Part shown: one piece after another, positions 20,136-29,008 of the stretch
How the letters are laid out: the number at the start of each line of letters is the position of its first letter
How positions within the stretch are numbered: position 1 is the stretch's first letter
NCBI RefSeq assembly: GCF_024585285.1
Contig: NZ_CP040755.1
Location: forward strand, 62,001 to 126,000
Origin: Colwellia sp. M166
Lineage (GTDB): Bacteria > Pseudomonadota > Gammaproteobacteria > Enterobacterales > Alteromonadaceae
Direction: 5' to 3'
DNA: 64,000 bases
The notes under the pieces: generated by a model
Told to the model about the DNA's origin: nothing
Databases searched by the model: none
Seen by the model: the letters and a program-made list of their open reading frames with translations, nothing else
Position numbers and translations under genes: made by a program

Positions 20136-20205
20136 TTTTGAGTGATTTCTTCTCTGGTTGTCACAATATCGATATTTGTTTTATTTTATAGGATTTTTTG
20201 CTTAG

Positions 20206-20787
20206 ATGAAAATATCAAATTTTGCTCTCGATGAACTTGTATGGCGCTTCTCTCAAGATTATCTACAAGATTATCAACAAAGATTTCAGCATTTGCCAAT
20301 TACTGAACAAGCTGAAGATTGGCCGTCTCCTTGTGAGCAAGGTGTGCATCAAGATATTTTTTCTTTGTGGCAGCCTATCAAAGTAACGGAAACGCTGACG
20401 TTTGATAATGTTGAAGCAGCTTTAGAAGTTAAACTTCATCATGACATTAAAGCGTATTTTACCGCTATTTATAGTGATAGTTTGGATGCTAGCTGTGTTG
20501 AAGGCGATTTATCATTATTATTTGCTTGGAACTTAAAAGATTTCGCACGGCTTCAGGAAAATATCATTGGTCACATCTTAATGAAAATAAAATTAAAGCA
20601 AAAGTTAACAGTATTTTTTGCTATGACCGATGATGACGATCACATTATTTCAATAAGCAATGATACTGGAGCCGTTTGGGTGGAAAAGGTCGGTTGTGAG
20701 CCGCATAAAAAATTAGCAGATACACTTGCCGGTTTCATTGAGCAACTCACGCCTCGGATACCACCCAAAGCGCTAGAAACTAACTAA
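20206..20787 (+). CDS. syd: SecY-interacting protein Syd
   Basis: A 193-residue cytosolic protein that binds SecY and is thought to monitor or dissociate faulty SecYEG complexes. It has the typical N-terminus LDELVWRFSQDY, a central EGDLSLLFAWN and the C-terminal EKVGCEPHKKLADTLAGFIEQLTPR. It lies divergent to queF with only 70 bp between, so the promoters must overlap. Confidence 0.92.
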   Translation: MKISNFALDELVWRFSQDYLQDYQQRFQHLPITEQAEDWPSPCEQGVHQDIFSLWQPIKVTETLTFDNVEAALEVKLHHDIKAYFTAIYSDSLDASCVEGDLSLLFAWNLKDFARLQENIIGHILMKIKLKQKLTVFFAMTDDDDHIISISNDTGAVWVEKVGCEPHKKLADTLAGFIEQLTPRIPPKALETN

Positions 20788-20824
20788 TAGGGTCATCTAT
20801 AAGTGATATTGGGCCTATATTTTA

Positions 20825-21151
20825 TTATTTCTTCGTTTGTTGAATCTCTAGTAGCTGTTTGACTTGTTGTTTTAATTGCTCAACTTCTTGTTGCAGTGGT
20901 ATTAAGGCCTTATTGATTAATAAGGCTACTGTTTCATCATCTGGCACTTGCTTCGTTGGGGCTTTAATTGTTTTATCATGCTGTTTAGCTTGTATAAATG
21001 TAGGCTCATGTTGCCAGTTTTTTAACACGGCAATAATTTTAGGTAATGGTGTTGTTTGACTCAGTTGGCTTTTAATTAATGCGACACTTGGTGTTTTACC
21101 TTCGTTGGCAAGTTTGTTAGCGATGATGGAAATTTCATCAGATATAGTCAT
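20825..21151 (-). CDS. Hypothetical protein with N-terminal helical domain and coiled coil
   Basis: A 108-residue protein. Residues 1-50 (ISIIANKLANEGKTPSVALI...LPKIIAVLKNW) look like a winged-helix/KfrA-like DNA-binding region. Residues 78-104 (LQQEVEQLKQQVKQLLEIQQ) form a coiled coil. This resembles small KfrA-N-like proteins, but the match is from memory. It is convergent with syd; a DNA-binding role is inference only. Confidence 0.55.
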   Translation of the reverse strand: MTISDEISIIANKLANEGKTPSVALIKSQLSQTTPLPKIIAVLKNWQHEPTFIQAKQHDKTIKAPTKQVPDDETVALLINKALIPLQQEVEQLKQQVKQLLEIQQTKK

Positions 21152-21324
21152 AAAGCATAACTCGAATGTGAAAGAGGTAATATTTTAGCGAAAAAGACTA
21201 ATCATGTCTTGAGTTATTTCTATTTTAATTTTTAATGTTTATTCTAATCAATAACTTATAAAAGTGGTTTGACATTTGCTAATAGCTGTATGAAATAATT
21301 ACTTTTTAGTGAGAGAAAAATAAA

Positions 21325-21672
21325 ATGAAAAAATCATTATTAGCATTAATCATTGTTGCACCGTTAACATTAGGCTTAACCGGTTGTGTAATTGCTGTTG
21401 GCGGTGAAGACGGCCATTCAATTTCGGGTAGCTTTGAAGACAGAGAATACGAAAATAGAAAGAAAATTTCTCGTCTTCAATTAAATACAGCTTTCGCTGA
21501 TGTTACTCGTGAAATGGGGGTTGCTGATTTTAATGAAACTTATTTAGAGAATGGCAAAACGGTTAATGTCGTTTATTATCGTACACATCGCTTACATAAA
21601 GATGGTTTAACGACTAAAGATGAGTGCACAAAGCTTGTTTTCGTGGATAGTAAATTAACAGCAATTGAATAG
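21325..21672 (+). CDS. DUF3192 lipoprotein
   Basis: A 115-residue lipoprotein with a signal peptide ending in the lipobox LTGC (Cys about residue 21) and a DUF3192 domain ending in KDECTKLVFVDSKLTAIE. It is paralogous to the membrane-anchored copy at 14768. GAGAG lies upstream of the ATG. Its natural terminator appears to be at 22072, now separated from the gene by a repeat element at 21811-22066. Function is unknown; an envelope-associated role is inferred. Confidence 0.78.
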   Translation: MKKSLLALIIVAPLTLGLTGCVIAVGGEDGHSISGSFEDREYENRKKISRLQLNTAFADVTREMGVADFNETYLENGKTVNVVYYRTHRLHKDGLTTKDECTKLVFVDSKLTAIE

Positions 21673-21810
21673 TGCACTCAATAAGCGCTAGTTAGCCAAT
21701 ACTTTTCAGGTCTGCGGTAATTAATAGTTAAGTTGCTCAATATCCGCTATAGATTAACGCTAGATTTATTCACCAAAGCTCGCTTTTGAATTGAAGTTGC
21801 TTCAGGACAA

Positions 21811-22066
21811 TAATACTAACTCTGTTAAGTTTGTTCCTGAAGGGTGATTTTAAAAGGTTTACAGGCCGTGTTATTGATTTCGATAAGGTTCTCACAGGGA
21901 TGTGAGTCATTAGAACAACGCTGGAGCAGTTGTCGAGAATATCATTATCTTAAATCAATGCCTTGCCTTCATGGATGTACTTAGGTTCAGTCTGGAACTG
22001 TGAAGCTGTGCCGCTAAAGCTTTTAAATGTCACTGAGTGGGAAGAAACTTAGTAGAATTGGTATAA
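21811..22066 (+). repeat. MITE-like repeat, copy 1
   Basis: A 256-bp non-coding element with imperfect inverted ends. The left end reads AATACTAACTCTGTTAAG; the right end is close to the complement of ATACCAATTCTACTAAG. It contains the hairpin CTCACA-GGGA-TGTGAG. Two further copies lie at 28092 (cut short) and 47271 (opposite strand). The copies share long stretches near TTACAGGCCG and TCATTAGAACAACGC. It carries no ORF, so it would be mobilised in trans. Confidence 0.85.
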
Positions 22067-22071
22067 GTTAA

Positions 22072-22108
22072 AAAAGGCAATGTCGTTTAACGATATTGCT
22101 TTTTTTTA
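22072..22108 (+). terminator. Terminator displaced by repeat insertion
   Basis: GCAATGTCG and CGATATTGC stem followed by T8. It probably belonged to the DUF3192 gene before the repeat entered between them. Confidence 0.8.
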
Positions 22109-22173
22109 CTTTTAAGTTGTAAGGTATTGATTTTTTCTAATGTAACCGCCACCAGGCTCAATGGGCATAAAGA

Positions 22174-23553
22174 TTAATTTTGCTGTTTTACGCTCTGTTG
22201 TTGAGATTTATTGCTCTTTGTCTTGCTACTGTGTTGAACTTTATGGCTTTGATTATGCCTATTACCGGCTACTTTTGTACTTGACGCTTGATGAGTGTTT
22301 TTTTCGCTTATTTTTCGATGACTTTTTCTGTCTGCGTATTTAACCTGCTCAGTTTGATGACTAAATTTTTTCGGAATAACTTCTGCCGTTTTAGTCGATC
22401 TTAGATGTTTCCCCCGTGCTTTGATGTTTGCTGGTGGCGTTTCTCGCCATTTGTTATCTGTATACGGCATACTTTTAGTAAGAACTTTTTTCTTATTCTG
22501 ATGATTATCAATTTTTACTGCGCGGTTAACTTTTAACTTATACTGTAAATTTTGATGCTTACTACTGCTGTTTTTTTTTGTGTATTGGTGGCTATCAACA
22601 AAGTGTTTTTGTTTTGAACGCAGCATTTTATGTTGCTGAACACTCGGTGTATGGCTACGATATTTTTTCTGTATATGTGAGGTACGATAAGCAACGCCTT
22701 TTCTATGGCGAGGGTTATGCTGCCAACGTTTAGCTTGATAACTTGTCGACACTTTTTTATTGCTATGATGTTTATAATAGCGAGAACTCTGGTGCTGAAC
22801 TACAACATGGTGATTGCTCCAATGCACGGCACCAAAAAATAATCCGACACTGAGTTGCACTGGGTTATGCCAATAATAAGGCCCGTGATGTGAAGTAAAG
22901 TGTTGAGGTTGACGCCAAAAAATAGGTGGATAATGCGACCAACGCCAATGCCCGTAAACAACTCGGGTGTCATAATAAGGCACATAAATTATATTGTTTT
23001 GTTTTGGCTCGATAATAATTGTTTGAGTGTCACGAACAACCTTAACATTATTCATGTTTTCAAGGTTGCCGGCTTGATCTGCTTGTTGACGTAAGGTTTG
23101 TACGCTAGCAAGTACTAACGCTTCATCTTGTAAAAAAGCATCACCTAGATTACGCATCCAATGTAGGTCTTCACTCAGTTTTTTTAGAACACTTGGAAAA
23201 GGTAGTAAAGCTTTAACACTCGCATCCCAATCTTTATTTTCTGCAGCATCGAGCAGTGCCTCAGAACTTAGCTGTTTGTTTTTATTTATCCAACGTTCTG
23301 CGTCAACAACTTCAATAGGATAGGTAGTAGCAATCAAAATATGGGTAAGCAAAGCATCAGGGTATAAGGCTATAGGCGCTAACATTTGTTCTAATTCTGC
23401 CTTGCTAAAAACGCTATTATTATCGGTTTGCAGAGCAGAGGAGGTGTCATCATTGATATTGCCAATAGCAAGCGCAGGTGTTGAAAAAAGCAATGCACTT
23501 GATAGCGAGAAAACCAGAAAGCTTAATGAACGTTTGAAGTTAAATTTTTGCAT
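22174..23553 (-). CDS. DUF3300 exported protein with His/Lys/Ser-rich tail
   Basis: A 459-residue exported protein. The signal peptide ends STPALA. The DUF3300 domain (residues about 50-230) includes ELEQMLAPIALYPDALLTHILIATTYP and the aromatic IIYVPYYDTRVVYGHWRWSHYPP. The C-terminal 220 residues are low-complexity, basic and rich in His, Lys, Gln and Ser, which could bind metal or cell-surface polyanions. Function of the family is unknown. It lies downstream of the two-component operon on the same strand but 150 bp away. Confidence 0.82.
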   Translation of the reverse strand: MQKFNFKRSLSFLVFSLSSALLFSTPALAIGNINDDTSSALQTDNNSVFSKAELEQMLAPIALYPDALLTHILIATTYPIEVVDAERWINKNKQLSSEALLDAAENKDWDASVKALLPFPSVLKKLSEDLHWMRNLGDAFLQDEALVLASVQTLRQQADQAGNLENMNNVKVVRDTQTIIIEPKQNNIIYVPYYDTRVVYGHWRWSHYPPIFWRQPQHFTSHHGPYYWHNPVQLSVGLFFGAVHWSNHHVVVQHQSSRYYKHHSNKKVSTSYQAKRWQHNPRHRKGVAYRTSHIQKKYRSHTPSVQQHKMLRSKQKHFVDSHQYTKKNSSSKHQNLQYKLKVNRAVKIDNHQNKKKVLTKSMPYTDNKWRETPPANIKARGKHLRSTKTAEVIPKKFSHQTEQVKYADRKSHRKISEKNTHQASSTKVAGNRHNQSHKVQHSSKTKSNKSQQQSVKQQN

Positions 23554-23707
23554 ATTACCATTCCTTAATGCTGGGTGCTTAAAAGGTCATCTATGATGAG
23601 CAACTTAGTTTTAAAACTGCTCAGGTGACTTTTTAAATTCTGTTGATAATATTAAGCTCTGTAAACTGAACGTCTGCTGAACACTCAATAATAAAGCATA
23701 AGTATTT

Positions 23708-25102
23708 CTATACGGGGAAGTTCAGGGTAAATTTTGCCCCAGATAGCTGCTGTGATGACTCAATGAGTATACTACCTTGATAACTATTCACTAAATCTCG
23801 AACTATGGCTAAACCAATGCCGTGGCCATGTTGATATGTGTCAGCTCGAGTACCACGTTGTAATATATTATTTCTCATTTCGGGGGCTATGCCTGCTCCG
23901 TCATCTTGAATGACAATAGTCAGCCCCTGACTATTGCGGCTGACATCCAGTTGAATAATTTTATTTGCGGCCTTGCAGGCATTATCTAATAGATTGCCGA
24001 GTATCTCTAACAGATCAGCCTCATCGCCTTTGAAGCTGCACTCTGAGCTAACATTGACCTTAAATAATAAGTTTCTGTCTTGATATATTTTTTTCAGACT
24101 ATCAATTAATTTCTTAGTAATGGGAGCGACTGCTGTACCTAAATACCATGAGGATTTTCCGGCACTTTGTGCTTTGCCCAGTTGATGTTCAATGATTGTA
24201 TTGATAATAGTTATTTGCTCTTGGGTCAGTGCGGACAATTGTGCTTGAGTTTGCATTACAGCTAATGGTGTTTTTAAGCTATGAGCGAGATCTGACAGGG
24301 CATTTCGGTAGCGTTGACGTTGCTTTTGCTCTGCACTTAATAATAAGTTTAATTGTTCGGTAACTTGGCTTAATTCAGTTGGATAAATACCGGTAAGGCG
24401 CTCACTTTTACCTTGCTCGACATGGCTAAGTTCGGTTTGTAATGTTTGCAGAGGTTTTAAAGTCCATAATGACCAAAGATATTGGATCATTAATAACACT
24501 AACATCAAACCGACTAAGCCCAATAGTAGTTGGCGATGAAACTCTGCCATCATGCTAGTTAAATTGTCTTGCTGTTTAATGATATGTAAGGTCATCGGGA
24601 AAGGGTGCTGTTCACTACCATAACTGACACTTAAACTATAAACAAAATGCATTTTCTGCGCAATTTCAGCTTGATAGAAGGCACTATCTCCTAGTATTGG
24701 TTGTTGAAAATTATCTGCTTGCCATGGCGATAACAAGGACTGAGAACTCCAAAGTTGTTCTGAAGCCAGCAAGTTTTTATCGACAGAATTATTATCTTTA
24801 GTTACTTTACTAGCGGTTAGCGCTGCATATAAGCCTGATTGACTGACATTGAATTGGGTTTCTAATAATTGCTCTGGCATTATTAGGGTATTATATTCTA
24901 CTTCAATAATAGCTAAAATTGAGTATGAATAAGCTGAAAGTTCGTTTTCAAGGCTAGCAACCATGTGCTTTTCATAAGCATTACTGATAATTATGCCAAC
25001 GATAGGTAGCAAGATGAAAATCATTAACAAAGCACTAAATAGTACTCTAGTTTTTAATGAGTTTAGAGCACCTTTTAGTGACATTTTTAGGGCATTTAAC
25101 AA
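23708..25102 (-). CDS. Sensor histidine kinase, PhoQ-like
   Basis: A 464-residue kinase with two membrane helices (about residues 20-42 and 190-212) enclosing a periplasmic sensor of about 150 residues, then a HAMP region. The phosphoacceptor is His in ALSDLAHSLKTPLAVMQ. The catalytic domain has the N-box LGNLLDNACKAA, G1 DDGAGIAPE and G2 GHGIGLAIV. The gene order PepSY-regulator-kinase and the HSLKTPLA H-box are typical of PhoPQ/CarRS-like envelope-stress systems. The signal is not evident; cations or antimicrobial peptides are guesses. Confidence 0.9.
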   Translation of the reverse strand: MLNALKMSLKGALNSLKTRVLFSALLMIFILLPIVGIIISNAYEKHMVASLENELSAYSYSILAIIEVEYNTLIMPEQLLETQFNVSQSGLYAALTASKVTKDNNSVDKNLLASEQLWSSQSLLSPWQADNFQQPILGDSAFYQAEIAQKMHFVYSLSVSYGSEQHPFPMTLHIIKQQDNLTSMMAEFHRQLLLGLVGLMLVLLMIQYLWSLWTLKPLQTLQTELSHVEQGKSERLTGIYPTELSQVTEQLNLLLSAEQKQRQRYRNALSDLAHSLKTPLAVMQTQAQLSALTQEQITIINTIIEHQLGKAQSAGKSSWYLGTAVAPITKKLIDSLKKIYQDRNLLFKVNVSSECSFKGDEADLLEILGNLLDNACKAANKIIQLDVSRNSQGLTIVIQDDGAGIAPEMRNNILQRGTRADTYQHGHGIGLAIVRDLVNSYQGSILIESSQQLSGAKFTLNFPV

Positions 25103-25133
25103 CTAGGCTTACCTTGTTTTGACAACGAACTGA

Positions 25134-25820
25134 TTATGACGACATTGATGTTAAATCTTTTAGTAAATAGCCTTGGCCGCGTAAGGTTTCAATAAACTGA
25201 TACTGATTATCGGGATCAAGCTTTTTTCGTAATCGACGAATGAAAACTTCAATGACATTGGAGTCTAAGTCAAAATCTTGATCGTAAATATGTTCAGTTA
25301 ATTGCGTTTTGGATTTCACTTCACCTAGATGATGCATTAAATATTCAAATAATTTGTACTCATAACTACTTAGCGAAATGATTTGCTGATTAACGCTAAC
25401 TTGCATACTCGCCGTGTTTATTGAAAATGGTCCATTTTCGATTAACGGACTGGCTTGTCCAGCGCTGCGGCGAATTAAGGCATTTAATCTAGCTAATAGT
25501 TCTTCAGTGTGAAAAGGTTTAGTTAAATAGTCATCAGCGCCCGCATCTAAGCCCGAAACTTTATCTTGCCAGCTGCCACGCGCGGTCAATATTAATATCG
25601 GAAAAGTGAAGTTTTGCTCACGCAATGATTTCACAACACTAACGCCATCAAGCTTTGGTAAACCTAAATCTATAATAGCAGCATCATAAGGAAACTCCTG
25701 ACCTTGAAATAAACCCGACTCGCCATCACTGGCAACATCAACACTGTATTTTGCCGCGATCAAATGTTCTTTAATGTGTTTTTGTAAGTTTTCATCATCT
25801 TCTATGAGCAATATACGCAT
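25134..25820 (-). CDS. OmpR/PhoP-family response regulator
   Basis: A 228-residue regulator. The receiver domain has Asp in IIDLGLPKLDG as phosphoacceptor, Thr in ILTAR and Lys in YLTKPF. The C-terminal winged helix contains NVIEVFIRRLRKKLD and the usual RGQGYLL end. It is partner of the kinase encoded 31 bp downstream. It starts 3 bp after the PepSY gene, so the three form one operon. Direct TTCAGT repeats at 26301 may be its binding site. Confidence 0.92.
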   Translation of the reverse strand: MRILLIEDDENLQKHIKEHLIAAKYSVDVASDGESGLFQGQEFPYDAAIIDLGLPKLDGVSVVKSLREQNFTFPILILTARGSWQDKVSGLDAGADDYLTKPFHTEELLARLNALIRRSAGQASPLIENGPFSINTASMQVSVNQQIISLSSYEYKLFEYLMHHLGEVKSKTQLTEHIYDQDFDLDSNVIEVFIRRLRKKLDPDNQYQFIETLRGQGYLLKDLTSMSS

Positions 25821-25823
25821 TGA

Positions 25824-26135
25824 TTAATATCCTGATATACGGCCTGATTTGGCGTCAACATTGACAGAAATCACATGACCATTATCTTTAAGTAATTTCA
25901 CTCGGTAACTTGGGTTATTTTTAGCTCCACTATTGCTAACTTTTAGCACTTTGCCGCCGAATTTGTTTTTGACTATACGAGCAGCTTGTTGCGGACTAAG
26001 TGATTTAGTATTGTTCGTTTGTGCATACTTAGCTTTTACAATCATTATGTTATTAGGCGCAACCTCAAGTGTAGCAAACACAGGCGTTGCTATTAGTGAG
26101 GCTATTACGCTTAGAATAAATAATTGCTTTTTCAT
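25824..26135 (-). CDS. PepSY-domain periplasmic protein
   Basis: A 103-residue exported protein with a signal peptide ending TPVFA and one PepSY domain (SLSPQQAARIVKNKFGGKVLKV...YRVKLLKDNGHVISVNVDAKSGRISGY). Small PepSY proteins often precede two-component genes and are thought to act as periplasmic inhibitors or modulators. It is the first gene of the operon with the regulator and kinase. Confidence 0.85.
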   Translation of the reverse strand: MKKQLFILSVIASLIATPVFATLEVAPNNIMIVKAKYAQTNNTKSLSPQQAARIVKNKFGGKVLKVSNSGAKNNPSYRVKLLKDNGHVISVNVDAKSGRISGY

Positions 26136-26300
26136 TGTGACACCTAATCAATACGACATAATTAAACAGTTTAAAAGAATGAGTAACGTAATCCAAGTAG
26201 GGCATAGTGTAAAAGATTTAAACTGAATGCTTTCTGAACATAAGTTGCCTGAGTTTATTACTTAACAGCATGTTGACGCCTTAATTATTAATGAACATTG

Positions 26301-26317
26301 TTCAGTTTCAGTTCAGT
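26301..26317. promoter_or_regulatory. TTCAGT direct repeats
   Basis: TTCAGTTTCAGTTCAGT is nearly three tandem TTCAGT units, with the phasing expected for an OmpR-family dimer. It lies in the divergent region between the PepSY operon and the surface-protein gene, about 50 bp before the latter's start. No binding consensus for this regulator is known to me. Confidence 0.45.
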
Positions 26318-26366
26318 ATTATTGAGGTTAAATAAGCGTCATATCTTATATGGAGGTTGTTTATTT

Positions 26367-27158
26367 ATGTTTAAATTAAAAAGAGTAATGTACTTAACTT
26401 TGGCTTCGTTATTGGTAAGTCTAATGTCTTTTGCCGAAAGTCCTGCAAAAAATAACGGTGAAAGTCGTTCCATCGGAGGACTAAAACAGCGTATGCCCAC
26501 TGGTGAAAAGAATAAAATAATATTGATAGAGCAAATTAAATTGGTAAGCGAAAAAATAGCATCTAAAGGTATGGATCGCGTCGATATTAAAGCTGTTCAT
26601 CAGCAAAAAGAAAAACAAGTGCTAGCAACAACATTATCGAACGATGGTCTTGAGTATAGTAGGATGTCACACTATAGCTTTTCAATTTACACCGGTTATA
26701 GCCAATTGATCTCAGATATTGATGAAGATGGTTATTACCAAACTTTTAGTGTTACTTTCGACGCCGATATACTATCGCCAATTGCGAACGAACAGGCACT
26801 TGTTTACGCTGAGTTATATTTAAGTCAAAATGGTGGGCCTTGGATTTTATACTTTTCTACTGACAATTTTCTTATTACAGGAGAAGATACAGAAGATGAA
26901 TTTGAGGTCGTTACTCAATTAGATTCGGGGTACCTAGCTGAGCATTACGACGTATTAATTGACTTATATGAAGTGGGTTATAGTGATGTTGTAGCAACTT
27001 ATAGCGCAAATGATAATAATATGCTTTATGCCTTACCATTAGAAAGTGCTGACTATGATCCTGAATATATTGAAGTCGAATACTATGCTGAACACGGAGG
27101 CAGTAGTAGTTGGTTATTAATTGTTAGTTTATTATTACTATTATATCGTCGTATTTGA
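26367..27158 (+). CDS. Choice-of-anchor H-type surface protein with GlyGly-CTERM-like tail
   Basis: An exported protein with a signal peptide ending LMSFA. A middle beta-rich domain around SIYTGYSQLISDIDEDGYYQTFSVTFDAD is typical of choice-of-anchor H proteins. The extreme C-terminus is GGSSSWLLIVSLLLLLYRRI: small residues, one hydrophobic helix and a basic end, the pattern of GlyGly-CTERM substrates processed by rhombosortase. The frame extends to 26298, but ATG at 26367 has TGGAGG 10 bases upstream and begins the signal peptide. It is divergent from the PepSY-kinase operon and may be its target. Confidence 0.75.
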   Translation: MFKLKRVMYLTLASLLVSLMSFAESPAKNNGESRSIGGLKQRMPTGEKNKIILIEQIKLVSEKIASKGMDRVDIKAVHQQKEKQVLATTLSNDGLEYSRMSHYSFSIYTGYSQLISDIDEDGYYQTFSVTFDADILSPIANEQALVYAELYLSQNGGPWILYFSTDNFLITGEDTEDEFEVVTQLDSGYLAEHYDVLIDLYEVGYSDVVATYSANDNNMLYALPLESADYDPEYIEVEYYAEHGGSSSWLLIVSLLLLLYRRI

Positions 27159-27200
27159 GGCAATATTGACACCTTAATACACATAATTAACCTCGCCAAG

Positions 27201-27249
27201 TTACGCTATTTAGCTACAATAGTGTGTTCGATTAACGAAAATAGCGTAA
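27201..27249. other. Inverted repeat after the surface-protein gene
   Basis: TTACGCTATTT and AAATAGCGTAA, eleven-base perfect arms separated by 27 bases, lie between the surface-protein gene and the GNAT gene. The second arm lacks a T-tract, so a classical terminator is unlikely. It could be a structured leader or a protein-binding site. Confidence 0.4.
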
Positions 27250-27355
27250 TTTAGTGTTTCGCTAAAGTAATAACATTTGACCTGATTTCTACTATCCTGA
27301 TATGGTGAACAAATAAAAACAAAAAAAATTGTCTTACTTGAATAAGGAATTCTAG

Positions 27356-28006
27356 ATGTCATCAGCTGTCATTGATAAAGCCAACGTCGATATAAAAGCC
27401 GCTTACCTTTCGGCTGAAGATTTGAAATTAGCCGCATCCTTGTTATATCAAGCGTACCATGATGATCCTGTTTTTCTTGAAATATTCTCTGCTGATAAAG
27501 TTGATTATGAACAACGTTTGCGTGCATCTATTCGCGAGGAGCTTAATGCTTTTTGGCAAGCAAAACAGCCAATGATCGGTTTATATTTAGGTGAGACTAT
27601 GGTCGGTGCTGCTTGTTTAAATAATCCAGAAGAAGGTGTGTCATCTGAGCGTTTTTGGCATTGGCGTTTAAAAATGTTACTTGGTGCTGGATATTTTGGC
27701 ACCAAACAAATGATTGAAAAAGAAAAGATTGTCTTAGGCGCGGTACCGTTGAAAAAATTCCACATGCTGTCTTTTATCGCCATACATCCGCTACATCAAC
27801 ATCATGGTTTTGGTCACTACCTTATGGCAGCGGTAAATACTATCCTAGCTGAGCATAAAGATAGTGAAGGTGTTGCTGTTTATGCGACCAGTAAAAAATA
27901 TAAAGCATTTTTCAATGATGTAAACTATCAATTTATTAAAGAAGTTACGGTTGGCAATGTTTCCGGCTCTTTAATGGTTTATTATCGAGAAACAACTGAA
28001 AGTTAA
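27356..28006 (+). CDS. GNAT family N-acetyltransferase
   Basis: A 216-residue acetyltransferase. The acetyl-CoA pyrophosphate-binding motif appears as HPLHQHHGFGHYLMAAV (Q/RxxGxG/A-like), preceded by the strand MLSFIAI. The N-terminal half is variable, and the substrate cannot be predicted. A good ribosome site (AAGGAATTCTAG) precedes the ATG. It is the last gene before the accessory region and may be core or accessory. Confidence 0.8.
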   Translation: MSSAVIDKANVDIKAAYLSAEDLKLAASLLYQAYHDDPVFLEIFSADKVDYEQRLRASIREELNAFWQAKQPMIGLYLGETMVGAACLNNPEEGVSSERFWHWRLKMLLGAGYFGTKQMIEKEKIVLGAVPLKKFHMLSFIAIHPLHQHHGFGHYLMAAVNTILAEHKDSEGVAVYATSKKYKAFFNDVNYQFIKEVTVGNVSGSLMVYYRETTES

Positions 28007-28091
28007 TTATTAGTAATATTATACAATTACCACTATTGATGAGCACGATAGATAGTAAGTGATATCGTGTTTATTGGTCTAATTTATAACT

Positions 28092-28262
28092 AATACCAAG
28101 TCTATTAAGTTTATTCCCGAAGGTTGATTTTAAAAGGCTTACAGGCCGCGTTATTGATTTCGATAAGGTTCTCACAGGGATGTGAGTCATTAGAACAACG
28201 CAGGATCAGTTGTCGAGAATAACCACTCTCTTCATTCAATGCCTGCCTACATGGATGTAAGT
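28092..28262 (+). repeat. MITE-like repeat, copy 2 (truncated)
   Basis: It begins with the intact terminus TACCAAGTCTATTAAGTTTA and matches copies at 21811 and 47271 up to ATGGATGTAAGT, then stops exactly where an IS50-like end starts. The right third is missing, so insertion or deletion occurred here. Confidence 0.85.
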
Positions 28263-28279
28263 CTGTCTCTTATACACAA
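28263..28279. mobile_element. IS50/Tn5-like terminal sequence
   Basis: CTGTCTCTTATACACAA matches the first 16-17 bases of the IS50/Tn5 mosaic/outer-end type (IS4 family). No partner end in opposite orientation or IS4-type transposase was seen nearby, so this is probably a remnant. Confidence 0.6.
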
Positions 28280-28456
28280 CGTTTTCAACGTGCGATGTTT
28301 ATAATCTAACACCATTTTTATTTAATACTGAAATATATAACTAATGGCTTGTTAAGCGTTGTCGACGAGTAATTGGACACATTCTAGATTAAATTTTCAT
28401 TACAAAAAAAATTGAGAAACTTGTTGGGAAGAGTATTTTGATGAACTCCCCCTGTG

Positions 28457-29008
28457 TCAGGATTGTTCAAGTTGCTGAAAATAATTATTAATATGTTTTT
28501 CTACTCGCTCAATATGTGACTTTATTTTACCCGGTGTATAGTTTTTATCTTTGTTATTGGACGCCTTAAATTTACTACCATCAATGGCAACGGTCGCTTC
28601 ACTAAATATATTGAATTTATGGCACATTTGAACGAACGTTTTACAGGCGTTTTTAATTCCAAGATGGTTATCTTTTCTAAAGTCAGTAATCGTTTTAAAG
28701 TCTGGTGACAAACGTTCTGTGAGCCACATAAGTTCAACATTACGTTGTGTCTCTCGCTCTAGGCAGCGTGACGACTGAATTCTGTTTAAATAACCATAGA
28801 TATAAATCTTGAGTAATATGGCGGGATGATAACCAGGACGTCCAGTTGCTTTAGATTGAACTCCTTTAAAACTAAGGCTTTCTAAATCTAATTCATCGAC
28901 AAATACATCAATTACTCTAACAGGACTTTCTTTAGCGACAAAATCTTCAAGCATTTCTGGAAAGAGGGTTGCTTGGGAGCGAGATGAACCTTTAATATGA
29001 CGTGACAT
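28457..29008 (-). pseudogene. Truncated IS1182-type transposase
   Basis: The N-terminal 183 residues of an IS1182/IS5-group DDE transposase. It opens with SRSQATLFPEMLEDFV, RVIDVFVDELDL and GRPGYHPAILLKIYIYGYLNRI; the first catalytic Asp is in VAIDGSKFKA. Full proteins are usually above 430 residues. Here the frame ends at QQLEQS and the rest of the catalytic domain is missing, so it cannot transpose alone. The break lies next to CCTGACACAGG, about 180 bp from the IS50-like end. Confidence 0.8.

Larger units (their letters stand above)
28007..28456. other. Gene-poor junction into the accessory region
   Basis: About 450 bp without a credible gene. It holds the truncated repeat copy 2 (28092-28262), an abrupt IS50-like terminus (28263) and a stretch running into the broken transposase. 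It marks the left edge of the mobile-element cluster. Confidence 0.6.

Noticed and set aside
22174..23553. Chance that the His/Lys-rich tail of the DUF3300 protein is a frameshift artefact
   Set aside because: The tail runs over 220 residues in one frame with steady composition and a normal stop.
28263..28279. Sequencing-adaptor contamination
   Set aside because: The bases after CTGTCTCTTATACACA do not follow the adaptor sequence I recall, and the region continues as ordinary DNA; not excluded without reads.
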